This document shows, piece after piece, positions 15,452 through 23,929 of a DNA stretch of 64,000 nucleotides (the first letter of the stretch is position 1; each line of letters begins with the position of its first letter). The stretch lies in assembly GCA_042219835.1 (NCBI GenBank), contig JBHJMN010000014.1:1-64000 (forward strand), read 5' to 3'. The position numbers and the translations under genes were made by a program. The stretch comes from Paenibacillus_G elgii_A. GTDB taxonomy: Bacteria > Bacillota > Bacilli > Paenibacillales > NBRC-103111. The notes beneath the pieces were generated by a model. It had not been told where the DNA came from, did no database searches, and saw only the letters and a program-made list of their open reading frames with translations.

Positions 15452-16609
15452 ATGAATAACAAGACAAAGGCGGCCTGGATGCTTGCTGCGGCATTGTCTC
15501 TCATGCTTGCAGCTTGCGGCAATGAGCGCGCCGCCGAGCCGCTTACGCCAACGGAATCGCCGAAGCCGGCCGAAACACCTAAGCCGACCGATTCACCGAA
15601 GCCGGTTGAATCCAAGAAGCCATCCGTCTCGACGGGCGATTCTTCGGTTGTCCCGGCCCCGCCGTCGACCTCCGTCAACTCGGAATCAGCCAAGGACGCG
15701 AAAGCGGAGAAAGACACAAAAGAAGCAAAAGAGACGAAAGAAACGAAAGCGGCGAAGGACAAACCGAACACGTCCGAGTCTGCGGACAAACAAAGCCAGC
15801 CGTCCGGCGCGACAGAAGCTGTCAACGATAACGGGAAAGCGGGCGCATCCGGACCGAAAAATCCGGCCGCAGCCGTCACGGGCGGCAAAACGAAAGAACC
15901 GCCGGCGGCAGGAACCGGAGACCGCAAGGCGCTCTCGTGGTATTACATGAAGAAGCCCAAGGGCCAGGTCCCGAATTTCCCGGCGGAGACGAAAAACTAC
16001 ACGAAAGATATGAAGGCGCTCTGGGTCGGGACCGGAAAAAAAGTATATTTGACCATCGACACCGGCGGTCCGCTCGGAGATATCGATACGTTGGTCAAGT
16101 CGCTGAAGGACAACAAGGTGAAGGCGAATTTCTTTATCGCAGGGTATAACGTCAAGAAAAATCCCGATTTCATCCGGACGCTTGTGGCCGACGGGCATCT
16201 GATCGCCAACCATACGATGACGCATACGGACATGAATACGCAAACCGATGAGCAGGTGCGCAAAGAAATCAAAGATTACGAGAAGCTTTATAAAGATGTG
16301 ACCGGGAAGGACATCCAGCCGTATTTTCGTTTTCCGTACGGCCGCTATAATATGCACTTATTGAAAATGGTATCCGACATGGGGTACACGTCCGTCTTCT
16401 GGTCTACGGCCATGCGCGACTGGGAGCCCCGCAAGAACGGCGCGGAGGACCCCTACAACGACATTATGAACAATTTGCACGACGGCAACATTATTTTAAT
16501 GCATCAAGGTTCGCCGGAAAACATTCAGGCGCTGGATAAAATCGTCAAAGCCGTCAAAAAAGCGGGCTACGAGTTTGCGCTGTTAAGCGATATCGAGCCT
16601 CCGAAGTAG
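15452..16609 (+). CDS. Lipoprotein polysaccharide deacetylase, PdaA-like
   Basis: 385 residues from ATG 15452 (GGGGAAC upstream). The signal peptide ends in a lipobox (LMLAAC, Cys about 21). A long spacer of PKP, then EAKETKETKAAKDK-type low complexity (about 25-155) tethers a NodB domain (about 190-380). The base motif reads TIDTGG instead of TFDDG: the catalytic Asp is kept but the second metal-ligand Asp is Thr, comparable to the Asn in PdaA. Other motifs are present: NHTMTH (metal His pair), RFPYGRYN and LMHQGS. It probably de-N-acetylates peptidoglycan outside the membrane. The longer reading from 15254 crosses the promoter and is rejected. Confidence 0.85.
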   Translation: MNNKTKAAWMLAAALSLMLAACGNERAAEPLTPTESPKPAETPKPTDSPKPVESKKPSVSTGDSSVVPAPPSTSVNSESAKDAKAEKDTKEAKETKETKAAKDKPNTSESADKQSQPSGATEAVNDNGKAGASGPKNPAAAVTGGKTKEPPAAGTGDRKALSWYYMKKPKGQVPNFPAETKNYTKDMKALWVGTGKKVYLTIDTGGPLGDIDTLVKSLKDNKVKANFFIAGYNVKKNPDFIRTLVADGHLIANHTMTHTDMNTQTDEQVRKEIKDYEKLYKDVTGKDIQPYFRFPYGRYNMHLLKMVSDMGYTSVFWSTAMRDWEPRKNGAEDPYNDIMNNLHDGNIILMHQGSPENIQALDKIVKAVKKAGYEFALLSDIEPPK

Positions 16610-16641
16610 TTTTTGTCCGGCACGCTCCGTTTTGAGCCGTG

Positions 16642-16668
16642 ACCCGCCTCAGGGCGGGTTTTATTTTT
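16642..16668 (+). terminator. Intrinsic terminator after the deacetylase
   Basis: ACCCGCC-TCAG-GGCGGGT and T-rich tail. Confidence 0.85.
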
Positions 16669-16793
16669 GGCCGGGGTCTGTTAAGATAAAATGATCCGAA
16701 CGGCAGAATAAGCCGAAGCGGACACCTTTCCTTTTTGCTATACATACCATAATCCTAGAAGTAAACAGACCAACATAAAGGAAGCGAATAACC

Positions 16794-17603
16794 GTGCAGC
16801 AAGCGATAGCCATATTGGATTCAGGAGTCGGCGGATTGACGGTCGTCAAAGAGGTCATGCGCCAACTGCCGCAGGAGAAAATCGTTTATTTCGGAGATAC
16901 CGCCCGGACGCCTTACGGACCGAGGCCGGCCGAGGAGGTTGCTCGCTTCACGCATCAGATCGTCGATTACTTGCTTCAGTTTCACCCCAAAATGGTGGTC
17001 ATCGCCTGCAATACGGCAACGGCCGTCGCCTTGGAGGAGATTCGCGCGAGATTGGCCGTTCCCGTGGTGGGCGTCATTCATCCCGGAGCCCGGGCAGCGA
17101 TTAAAATGACCCGCAACCAGAAGATCGGCGTCATCGGAACGATCGGAACGATCCAAAGCAATGCTTACGAAACGGCGCTGCGTCAAATTTCACCTCACAT
17201 TGAAGTCGTGAGCCGGGCCTGTCCTTTGTTCGTGCCTTTGGTCGAGAAGGGCGTATTCCGCGGTGAACAAACCAGGCAGGTCGTGGAGCAATCGCTTAGC
17301 GAGCTGAAGGAAACCCCGATGGATTGCCTGATTCTCGGGTGCACGCACTACCCGTTCCTTACGGATACGATTGCTTCGGTCATGGGACCGCATGTTGCTT
17401 TGATTAATTCGGCGGAGGAGACCGCGCGGGAAATCAGCACCATTCTGTATCACAAAGGAATGCTGGCGACCTCCAATAAGCTGCCGGTTCATCAATTTTT
17501 TTGCAGCGGAGATCCCCGGATGTTCAAGACGATCGCACAAGGATGGCTGAACGAGCAAATCAAGGTGACGCCCGTCGTCTGGCAGGTTCCGAATATTATA
17601 TAG
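16794..17603 (+). CDS. murI: Glutamate racemase
   Basis: 269 residues, GTG start with AAAGGAAG upstream. It supplies D-glutamate for peptidoglycan by two-cysteine racemisation in the cytosol. Seen: AILDSGVGGLTV at the N-terminus, FGDTARTPYG, catalytic Cys in VIACNTATA (about 74) and the second Cys in LILGCTHYPFL (about 186). Length and motifs fit the RacE/MurI group of Bacillales. Single-gene unit, own promoter region upstream; followed by a LysM peptidase that also acts on the wall. Confidence 0.96.
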   Translation: MQQAIAILDSGVGGLTVVKEVMRQLPQEKIVYFGDTARTPYGPRPAEEVARFTHQIVDYLLQFHPKMVVIACNTATAVALEEIRARLAVPVVGVIHPGARAAIKMTRNQKIGVIGTIGTIQSNAYETALRQISPHIEVVSRACPLFVPLVEKGVFRGEQTRQVVEQSLSELKETPMDCLILGCTHYPFLTDTIASVMGPHVALINSAEETAREISTILYHKGMLATSNKLPVHQFFCSGDPRMFKTIAQGWLNEQIKVTPVVWQVPNII

Positions 17604-17672
17604 CTCTCCGGCATAAGCATTAGCGAACCCCGGGCCTTGGCGTCCGGGCAGTGAGCTGAGGAGGGCTGTCGG

Positions 17673-18875
17673 ATGACATTTCCTTACGTCGTCAGACGCG
17701 GAGATACGCTCCATCGGGTCGCACGACGGTACGGTATGAACGTGACGGCGCTTTATGGAGCGAATCCGCATTTAAAAGAGCACAGCTATTTGTATCCCGG
17801 CCAAGTCGTCCACATTCCCGTAAGCACGACGAGCCGCTACGTCATTCAAGCGGGGGACACGCTGTGGGATCTGGCCCAGCGGTTCAATATTTCGTTGGCG
17901 GAGCTCCAGTCGGCCAACCCCGATGCGGACCCGCGCCGTCTGCGGATCGGACAAACCATCGTGCTTCCCGTAAGCAAAGGCTTGACGATTGTCGAAACGG
18001 ATGTGGAGTACGGTTATGCGGAGCTCATGGACAATTTGGACCGGCTGCTGGAAGCGTATCCTTTTCTGGAAATGACGGTCATCGGTCAATCCGTGCTCGG
18101 AAAAGATATTCCGGCGGTGCGCATCGGCGCCGGCCCGCGGGAAGTACATTATAACGGGGCGTTTCATGCGAACGAATGGATGACGTCGCTGCTGCTGATG
18201 AAATTCATCGAGGATTATGCAGCGGCCTATGCCGGAAGGAAGCCGCTGCGCAACCGGGATATGACCGCGCTGTACGAGCAAACCTCGCTGTGGGTCGTGC
18301 CTATGGTCAATCCGGACGGCGTGGAGCTTGTGCAGCAAGGGGTTACGCCGGGCCATCCTTATGATAAGGAGCTGCTCCGGTGGAATTACGATTCGCAGCA
18401 GTTCTCCCGCTGGAAATCGAATATACGCGGCGTCGATCTGAACGACCAGTTTCCGGCTCATTGGGAGGCGGAGCGCGACAGGCGGGAAGTACCGGGTCCG
18501 AGTCCGCGGGACTACGCGGGGCCTGCGCCGCTGTCCGAGCCGGAAGCGCAGGCGATGGAGGCGTTCACCCGCGGGCATTCGTTTCGCCTGGTGATGGCGT
18601 TTCATACGCAGGGCAGGGAAATTTATTGGAACTACCGGGGGCAGGAGCCGCCGGAAGCCGAGGAAGCGGCACGTCGGCTGGCGAAGGCGAGCGGGTACCG
18701 GACCGTCAAGCTGACCGGCAGCGATGCCGGGTATAAGGATTGGTTCATTCAGGAGTTCGGCCGCTTGGGATTCACCATCGAAGCGGGAATCGGCATCAAC
18801 CCTCTTCCGATCGGGCAGTTCCCGCAAATGTACGACGAGGCGATCGGCATCATGCTGGAAGGATTGAAGCTGTAG
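17673..18875 (+). CDS. LysM-M14 zinc carboxypeptidase (gamma-D-glutamyl endopeptidase type)
   Basis: 400 residues from ATG 17673 (GAGGAGGGC upstream). Two LysM repeats (about 4-48, YVVRRGDTLHRVA; and 53-100, YVIQAGDTLWDLA) precede an M14 peptidase domain (about 115-398). Zinc ligands are in FHANEWM (HxxE) and the later His in AFHTQG; the catalytic Glu is in FTIEAGIG. This matches endopeptidase I of Lysinibacillus sphaericus and YqgT, which cut gamma-D-Glu-diaminopimelate bonds in cell-wall peptides. No signal peptide, as in those enzymes, so a sporulation-related or cytosolic role on imported muropeptides is likely. Confidence 0.9.
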   Translation: MTFPYVVRRGDTLHRVARRYGMNVTALYGANPHLKEHSYLYPGQVVHIPVSTTSRYVIQAGDTLWDLAQRFNISLAELQSANPDADPRRLRIGQTIVLPVSKGLTIVETDVEYGYAELMDNLDRLLEAYPFLEMTVIGQSVLGKDIPAVRIGAGPREVHYNGAFHANEWMTSLLLMKFIEDYAAAYAGRKPLRNRDMTALYEQTSLWVVPMVNPDGVELVQQGVTPGHPYDKELLRWNYDSQQFSRWKSNIRGVDLNDQFPAHWEAERDRREVPGPSPRDYAGPAPLSEPEAQAMEAFTRGHSFRLVMAFHTQGREIYWNYRGQEPPEAEEAARRLAKASGYRTVKLTGSDAGYKDWFIQEFGRLGFTIEAGIGINPLPIGQFPQMYDEAIGIMLEGLKL

Positions 18876-18892
18876 CTGCGGTCCCGGCGTCG

Positions 18893-18946
18893 AAAAAAAG
18901 AAGTGCTTCCGCGAAGGATTGACCTGGGACGGGAGCACTTCTTTTC
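18893..18946. terminator. Bidirectional terminator
   Basis: AAGAAGTGCTTCC / GGGAGCACTTCTT stem with A-run on one side and T-run on the other, between convergent genes. Confidence 0.8.
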
Positions 18947-18949
18947 CGG

Positions 18950-19507
18950 TTACTTCAAAAGCTTCAAAAATTCGCGCATGAAGCCCGGCAGATCGGGCCA
19001 GGCATGCCCGGTGACGAGCTTTCCGTCCACATGAAGCGTGTCCGGGCCATAGGTGGCGCCGAGGCGTTCGATATCGGGACGGCAAGCCGTATACGCGGTC
19101 ATGGTGCGGCCTTGGAAATAGCTGTAGTCGGGCAGCGAGACGAACACTTGGGCCGCATGGCATATGGCTCCGACAGGCTTGTCCGCTTCCAGAAAATGAG
19201 CGATGATGCGGGGGACGTTGACATCGGAACGGATGTATTCCGGCGCTCTGCCGCCCGGAATGATCAATGCGTCATATTCGGACGGGTCCACCTCCGCAAA
19301 GGCAATATGAGACGGAAGCCGGTGACCGAGTTTCTCCGTGTAGGTCTCCCAACCTTCGACGAAATCGTGCACGACGGTGTGAAGCGTCTTCTTCGTCGGC
19401 GAGGCAATAACCGCTTCGTACCCTTCCTCCAACAGCCGATAGTACGGGTAATACACCTCCAATACTTCAACCGCGTCTCCTGTCAGCACAAGTACTTTCT
19501 TAGACAT
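18950..19507 (-). CDS. DJ-1/PfpI family protein
   Basis: 185 residues from ATG 19507 (AAGGAGTGATACC upstream); the frame extends to 19540 but without a better site. Class I glutamine-amidotransferase-like fold with the nucleophile elbow GAICHAAQVF (Cys about 104) and PGGRAPEYIR before it. The family includes general-stress proteases, glyoxalases and chaperones, and the exact activity cannot be told. Single gene convergent with the LysM peptidase gene. Confidence 0.85.
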   Translation of the reverse strand: MSKKVLVLTGDAVEVLEVYYPYYRLLEEGYEAVIASPTKKTLHTVVHDFVEGWETYTEKLGHRLPSHIAFAEVDPSEYDALIIPGGRAPEYIRSDVNVPRIIAHFLEADKPVGAICHAAQVFVSLPDYSYFQGRTMTAYTACRPDIERLGATYGPDTLHVDGKLVTGHAWPDLPGFMREFLKLLK

Positions 19508-19677
19508 GGTATCACTCCTTGGCAAAGGTTGGAATGTCACTCTCTCATTATGCTGGATGGAGGAATAGCTGTAAACGGGTTGAAATTGTCGATATTTGTC
19601 GAATCATTTCAGGATTGCCGAAAGATGGTGTATACTGGAGAGAGACCAGTCGTACAAAGGAAAGGGGACGATTCGTC

Positions 19678-19914
19678 ATGTGGAAACGATTGTGGTCGCT
19701 GCGGCATTGGGGTCATGTATTCCGCCGAATTATCCCGCTGCTGCGCTCGCCTAAAGTTCCGATAGGAGAAAAGCTGCTGTTTTTCGTCCCTGCGCTCGTG
19801 TATTGGGTGATGCCCGATGCGCTGCCATTCATTCCGCTGGACGATATCGCCGTGACGATGCTGCTCATGAACTGGTTCACCGACCGGGCGGAGCGCAAAT
19901 ACGGCGCCACCTGA
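19678..19914 (+). CDS. DUF1232 (YkvA-like) small membrane protein
   Basis: 78 residues from ATG 19678 with AAAGGAAAGGGG upstream. A central hydrophobic stretch carries the KLLFFVPALVYWVMPDALPF segment and IPLDDIAV, the core of DUF1232. Function of the family is unknown. The frame is open upstream to 19519, but that part crosses the promoter-like TTGTCGATATTT..TATACT region and is not coding. Confidence 0.75.
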   Translation: MWKRLWSLRHWGHVFRRIIPLLRSPKVPIGEKLLFFVPALVYWVMPDALPFIPLDDIAVTMLLMNWFTDRAERKYGAT

Positions 19915-19922
19915 TAAATACG

Positions 19923-19952
19923 AAAAGAGCTGCCCGCAGGCAGCTCTTTTCT
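19923..19952. terminator. Bidirectional terminator
   Basis: AAAAGAGCTGCC / GGCAGCTCTTTT hairpin between convergent genes. Confidence 0.85.
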
Positions 19953-19979
19953 TCTCCCAATAGAGTCTGTCGAGGAACG

Positions 19980-21089
19980 CTATTTGCTCTTCGGAAGCTC
20001 CAGCTCATACTCCTCCGCCGGCATGCGGATCCATTGTTTCAAATAGCCTTGCTCGTACAGCGCTTTGATCAGGATGATGAGAATCGGCGACAAAATCAGG
20101 CCGGCCGCGCCGAACAGCGATAGCGACACCATCATGAAGGAAAGCATCGTAAAAGCGGAAACCCCGAGCGAATCGCCCGTAATTTTCGGCTCCAGGATTT
20201 GCCTGACGGAGATTACGACTGCGAGCAGGACGGAGAGCCAGATAGCCAGCGTCGTTTGGCCGACCACGAACAGGTAAATGATCCACGGAATGAACAGCGT
20301 CGAGACGCCGAGCAGCGGCAGTACGTCGAAGAAGGCCGCCAGCAGTGCGACGGAAAACGCATTTTTGATATTCATGACGAGCAGCGCGACGAAGATGACG
20401 ACAAACGTCACGCTGATCAGCTTGGCCTGCGCCTTGATATAGGTTACAATGCCGTTTAGCACGTTTTCGCGGAGGAAGTGGAACGCTTTTTTGAATGTGT
20501 TGGGCGTCTTATTTTCCGCGATCCGCTTCCAGGATTCGATTTCGATGCTTAGAAAATAGGCCAAAATGATCGCAATGACGAAGTTCACCAAGAAAGCCGA
20601 AAAGGACGTAAGAACCGTAAACGTGCCGGTCAGGAACGAACGGACGATTTCGGTCGCTTTTTTCGCGATTTCCGTCGAATATTCCTTGGCTTTATTCACG
20701 ATGTCTTCCGTCGGGAGCGTGCCGAAGCGGTCTTGCAGAGTGTCCGATTGCTTGGCGATTTCCCGTGTCAGTACCGCGGTATATTCGGGCAGCTTGTCTT
20801 TCAGGCTGATGATCTGGCTCGTGAAGATGACCCCGGCGCCGGTAATCGCGCCCAGGATGACGAGCACGAATATCATGGTCGAAATCGCGGATGCAATCGC
20901 CTTCTTCATGCCTCTGCGGTGCAGGAAGCGCGCGAAAGGCTCAATGATCAGGTAAACGATAAAAGCCAGGAAGATCGGGGTCGCAATGCGGTACAGGTAA
21001 CTGAAGGCCAACATGAACAGGTACACGGTCATCACAAGCAAAGCGATGTCGAAGACCGTTTTGTAATATTTGCGGTAAAAAGAAATCAT
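19980..21089 (-). CDS. AI-2E family permease
   Basis: 369 residues with about eight membrane helices and a long hydrophilic middle (about 95-150). The C-terminal segment with ILEPKITGDSLGV and the glycine-rich last helices is diagnostic of the AI-2E (UPF0118) family. Members have been linked to autoinducer-2 export, to Na+/H+ antiport and to sporulation (YtvI type), so the substrate is open. ATG 21089 with GAGGTGACC upstream. Confidence 0.88.
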   Translation of the reverse strand: MISFYRKYYKTVFDIALLVMTVYLFMLAFSYLYRIATPIFLAFIVYLIIEPFARFLHRRGMKKAIASAISTMIFVLVILGAITGAGVIFTSQIISLKDKLPEYTAVLTREIAKQSDTLQDRFGTLPTEDIVNKAKEYSTEIAKKATEIVRSFLTGTFTVLTSFSAFLVNFVIAIILAYFLSIEIESWKRIAENKTPNTFKKAFHFLRENVLNGIVTYIKAQAKLISVTFVVIFVALLVMNIKNAFSVALLAAFFDVLPLLGVSTLFIPWIIYLFVVGQTTLAIWLSVLLAVVISVRQILEPKITGDSLGVSAFTMLSFMMVSLSLFGAAGLILSPILIILIKALYEQGYLKQWIRMPAEEYELELPKSK

Positions 21090-21120
21090 AGGTCACCTCG
21101 GAATATTAGCGGGTCAGCAC

Positions 21121-21340
21121 CATTTGGCCGCCCATAGCTTCATTTCTTTTAGTACTCGGTGCAAATTCTCGCCCTTGGCGTCAGCGTATATTTGATCGTG
21201 AAGGAGACGGTCGGGCAAGCCGTCCGTTCAAGCAGGCCGTTTTCCTCCAAGCGGCGCAAGGTGTCTGTCAGCGAGTTGGGGCTGATGGCCGCCAATCACG
21301 TCAAGCGTTTCTCAATCGAACATTCGATGTGAACCGGCTG
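21121..21340 (-). pseudogene. Decayed HxlR-type regulator
   Basis: The complement contains pieces of a winged-helix HxlR protein: CSIEKRL then (other frame) DVIGG, and SPNSLTDTLRRLEENGLLER, IKYTLTP and, after another frame change, KEMKLWAA. The recognition part between DVIGG and SPNSL is missing (about 30 codons), and several stops interrupt the frame. This is a deletion-damaged gene. It lies in the gap upstream of the AI-2E permease gene. Confidence 0.55.
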
Positions 21341-21469
21341 TTTTGTCTGCTTTCCGTCAGCGACATCTCGCTGTCTCCTCGCTTTCCCTTCGTGCGTGAG
21401 TTCATTTACTTGTAATCATATCAGAAATGAACGGCTTCTTACCAGCATTTGTGAACTGGCCGCGGAAAG

Positions 21470-21498
21470 TTGCTTTCGTTCCCGGGTTTATATACAAT
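21470..21498 (+). promoter_or_regulatory. Predicted sigma-A promoter
   Basis: TTGCTT, 17-base spacer, TACAAT, about 40 bases upstream of the gene at 21537. Confidence 0.6.
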
Positions 21499-21536
21499 AA
21501 GGGGAAAATGCTTACTAGTGGGAGATGTAACTGGAC

Positions 21537-21839
21537 ATGAAATGCAAGATTTCGCGCAACGCCGCCAAGATGCTTTTGGCCGAGATGGAACAAGAGGAAA
21601 ACAAAGATTTGAAGCTTCGCGTATATGTAACGCACAAGCACGGCGATCATGCGCACTACGGACTCGGAATGGACACGCCTACGGAAAATGACGTGGTCGT
21701 CACCACCGACAGCGGGATCGACGTTATTTTGCAGAAGGACGAGCCGCTGCTGGACGGCGTGCGCGTCGACTACTTCTATGTGCCAGAGGAAGGCTTTGCG
21801 GTCACCAATCCGAGCAAAGGCAACCACGGCGACCATTAA
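21537..21839 (+). CDS. HesB/IscA-fold protein lacking the cluster cysteines
   Basis: 100 residues, ATG 21537. The sequence follows the A-type Fe-S carrier fold (FeS_biosyn): ISRNAAKMLLAEM, KLRVYVTHKHGDHAHYGLGMD, VVTTDSGIDVILQKDE, and a YVPEEGFAVTNPS end. A-type carriers hold Fe-S clusters through one Cys in mid-protein and a CGC at the C-terminus. Here the only cysteine is residue 3, and histidines are abundant (HKHGDHAH). So it probably does not carry a cluster in the usual way. It is directly followed by a cysteine-rich DUF1450 protein, 36 bases downstream, probably co-transcribed. Confidence 0.75.
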   Translation: MKCKISRNAAKMLLAEMEQEENKDLKLRVYVTHKHGDHAHYGLGMDTPTENDVVVTTDSGIDVILQKDEPLLDGVRVDYFYVPEEGFAVTNPSKGNHGDH

Positions 21840-21875
21840 TCCGCCTCCCGGCTGCCTCAGAAAGGATAACTCCGC

Positions 21876-22103
21876 ATGGCTAACGATATTCGCGTTTGTG
21901 ACAAATGCAAGCATATGAAAATGAAAACCGCGCTGCCGAAGCTCCAGGAGCTGGCGCCTGATACCGACATCAAGGTCGGCTGCAAGTCCTATTGCGGCCC
22001 GTGCTCGCGCTTTGCCTTCATTTATATTAACGGCCGGTACGTGACCGGCGCGACGGAAGACGAAGCGATCGAGAAAGCAAGCAAATATATTAAGAAGAAA
22101 TGA
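21876..22103 (+). CDS. DUF1450 protein (YuzB-like)
   Basis: 75 residues, ATG 21876, AAAGGATAAC upstream. Two cysteine pairs, VCDKCKH at the N-terminus and CKSYCGPC in the middle, typical of DUF1450. The pairs could bind iron-sulfur or zinc; function is unknown. The pairing with an IscA-fold neighbour suggests a role in metal or Fe-S handling (inference). Confidence 0.8.
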   Translation: MANDIRVCDKCKHMKMKTALPKLQELAPDTDIKVGCKSYCGPCSRFAFIYINGRYVTGATEDEAIEKASKYIKKK

Positions 22104-22109
22104 CAGACG

Positions 22110-22147
22110 AACCTCCTGACGCAGCTTGCGGCCGGGAGGTTTTTCTT
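22110..22147 (+). terminator. Intrinsic terminator
   Basis: AACCTCC...GGGAGGTT stem with inner GC pairs and T-run. Confidence 0.75.
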
Positions 22148-22257
22148 ATCTTAACAAAATCTTCATCCACCCTTTACATCGTCAAAACAATCGGCAACTA
22201 TGCTAGGAAAAGTGAGTCCAAGAATCTAGTTTGATTCGCCGGAGGGGTATCGTCATA

Positions 22258-23748
22258 ATGAAACGTTGGTTGAAAAAGAGAAAATGGCTGGTCCTGTCGC
22301 TCGCCGCAATGACGCTTATGGGAGCGCAAACCGCAGCAGCAGCCGCGGAAGGCGGCATGGAAGCGATCGGCACGAAGTTCGGCATCTGGTCGGGTGGTAA
22401 AGAAGTGAAGACGGACAAGGCCCCCGTCCTGATCGACGGCAGTGCCTATGTCCCGCTGCGCGCGCTCGGAGAAGCGCTGGGCAAGCAGGTGGAATGGAAC
22501 GAATGGACGCAGTCGATCCGGCTCAAGGAGATGCCGAAGGTCGCAGCCGTACACGAGTGGAAAAATCCGGGGACGCTGGTCGGCAGCCTGAAAGAGGGCG
22601 GCTTCTCGGGGCTGATCCATCTGCCGGGCGACCCGGCCGACGTGTTCTATACGCTGGCTGACCGCGGGCCGAACGGGGAGTTCGGCAAGGACAAGCTGCG
22701 TACGTTCCCGAACGAGACGTATGTGCCGCGCATTTACAAGATTAAAGCGGCCGACGGAACGATCGAAGTGCTCGAAACGATCAAGCTGCATTTGCCGGCC
22801 GGTAAGACGGACAAGTTCAGCAAGACGGCGGAGCTCACCGGTCTGCCAAATGTGGAAGGCAGCGACGAGGTTCCGTACGACGACAGCGGCACGAAGAAGC
22901 TCGCTTACGATCCGGACGGGCTGGACCTCGAAGGCATCGCCTATAACCCGGTGGACGACACGTTCTGGCTGTCGGACGAATACCGTCCTTCCGTGCTGCA
23001 AGTGAAGCGCGACGGTACGGTTATCGGACGGTACGTGCCGAAGGGAGCGAAGGAGCAGCTGGTTGCGGCAGGCGCGCAAACCGAGATTTATGACATTTTG
23101 CCGGCGGTGTATGCGAAGCGGATTCCGAACCGGGGCTTCGAAGGCGTCACAATTTCACCGGACGGCAAATATTTGTACGCTTCGATCCAAAGTCCGATGG
23201 CGGTTCCGGACAAAAAGACGGGCGAAGCGTCTCGCAATCTGCGCATCTTGAAGATGGATCTGGCCGCCAAAAAAATCGTCGGCGAATATTTGTACATCGC
23301 GGAGAACGCCGATTCGTTTACAAATGTGAAGCAGAAGGACGTCGTCATCAGCGACTTGTCCGCCTTGAGCACCGATGTGCTGCTGGTGGACGAGCGCGAT
23401 AAAAACAGCGGCAAGGAAGCGCAAATCAAGCGCATTTACCAGGCGGACTTCTCGGCGGCGACCAACCTGCTCGGGACGGAGCACAGCGACTATCTGGAGA
23501 AGCTGACGCTGGCGCAAATCAAGGAGAAAGGCATCGTGCCGGTCGGCAAGGAGCTGATTGTGGATGTGGCGAAGCTGGACTATCCGCACGAAAAGCTGGA
23601 AGGGCTCGCGGTAGTGGACAAGCATACGATCGCCGTTGTAAACGACAACGATTTCGGCGTGGACGGCTACGACGACCAAGGACAGTTGAAGGTGAACGGC
23701 AACCCGACGCAAATGTACATCATTCAGGTCGGCGAAGAATTAAAATAA
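22258..23748 (+). CDS. Secreted esterase-like phytase-domain protein with stalk domain
   Basis: 496 residues. ATG 22258 chosen because GGAGGGG lies ten bases upstream. Signal peptide (KKRKW, hydrophobic core, ends near AAA-AEG). Residues about 40-95 form a single copper-amine-oxidase-like N-terminal repeat (IDGSAYVPLRALGEALG). The rest matches the esterase-like activity of phytase family (PF13449): LADRGPNGEF, GLDLEGIAYNP, DEYRPSVL, NRGFEGVTISPDGKYLY and the VVNDNDFGVDGY end. A calcium-binding beta-propeller fold is expected. The natural substrate is unknown. Confidence 0.87.
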   Translation: MKRWLKKRKWLVLSLAAMTLMGAQTAAAAAEGGMEAIGTKFGIWSGGKEVKTDKAPVLIDGSAYVPLRALGEALGKQVEWNEWTQSIRLKEMPKVAAVHEWKNPGTLVGSLKEGGFSGLIHLPGDPADVFYTLADRGPNGEFGKDKLRTFPNETYVPRIYKIKAADGTIEVLETIKLHLPAGKTDKFSKTAELTGLPNVEGSDEVPYDDSGTKKLAYDPDGLDLEGIAYNPVDDTFWLSDEYRPSVLQVKRDGTVIGRYVPKGAKEQLVAAGAQTEIYDILPAVYAKRIPNRGFEGVTISPDGKYLYASIQSPMAVPDKKTGEASRNLRILKMDLAAKKIVGEYLYIAENADSFTNVKQKDVVISDLSALSTDVLLVDERDKNSGKEAQIKRIYQADFSAATNLLGTEHSDYLEKLTLAQIKEKGIVPVGKELIVDVAKLDYPHEKLEGLAVVDKHTIAVVNDNDFGVDGYDDQGQLKVNGNPTQMYIIQVGEELK

Positions 23749-23760
23749 AATCGTCAGTGT

Positions 23761-23792
23761 AAGAGCTCGTCCCAGGCGGACGGGCTCTTTTC
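23761..23792 (+). terminator. Intrinsic terminator
   Basis: AAGAGCTCGTCC / GGACGGGCTCTT stem and T-run. Confidence 0.8.
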
Positions 23793-23929
23793 CGTCACGC
23801 CATAATTTTTTGCCGAATGACTGGGCAGGCTCGACCAATTGCTGTATAATGAAATCCAATTTCACTCTATGGTTTATTTACCGATGGTTAATAATTCCAG
23901 GAGTTATATACGGAGAGAAGGTCGGCACG

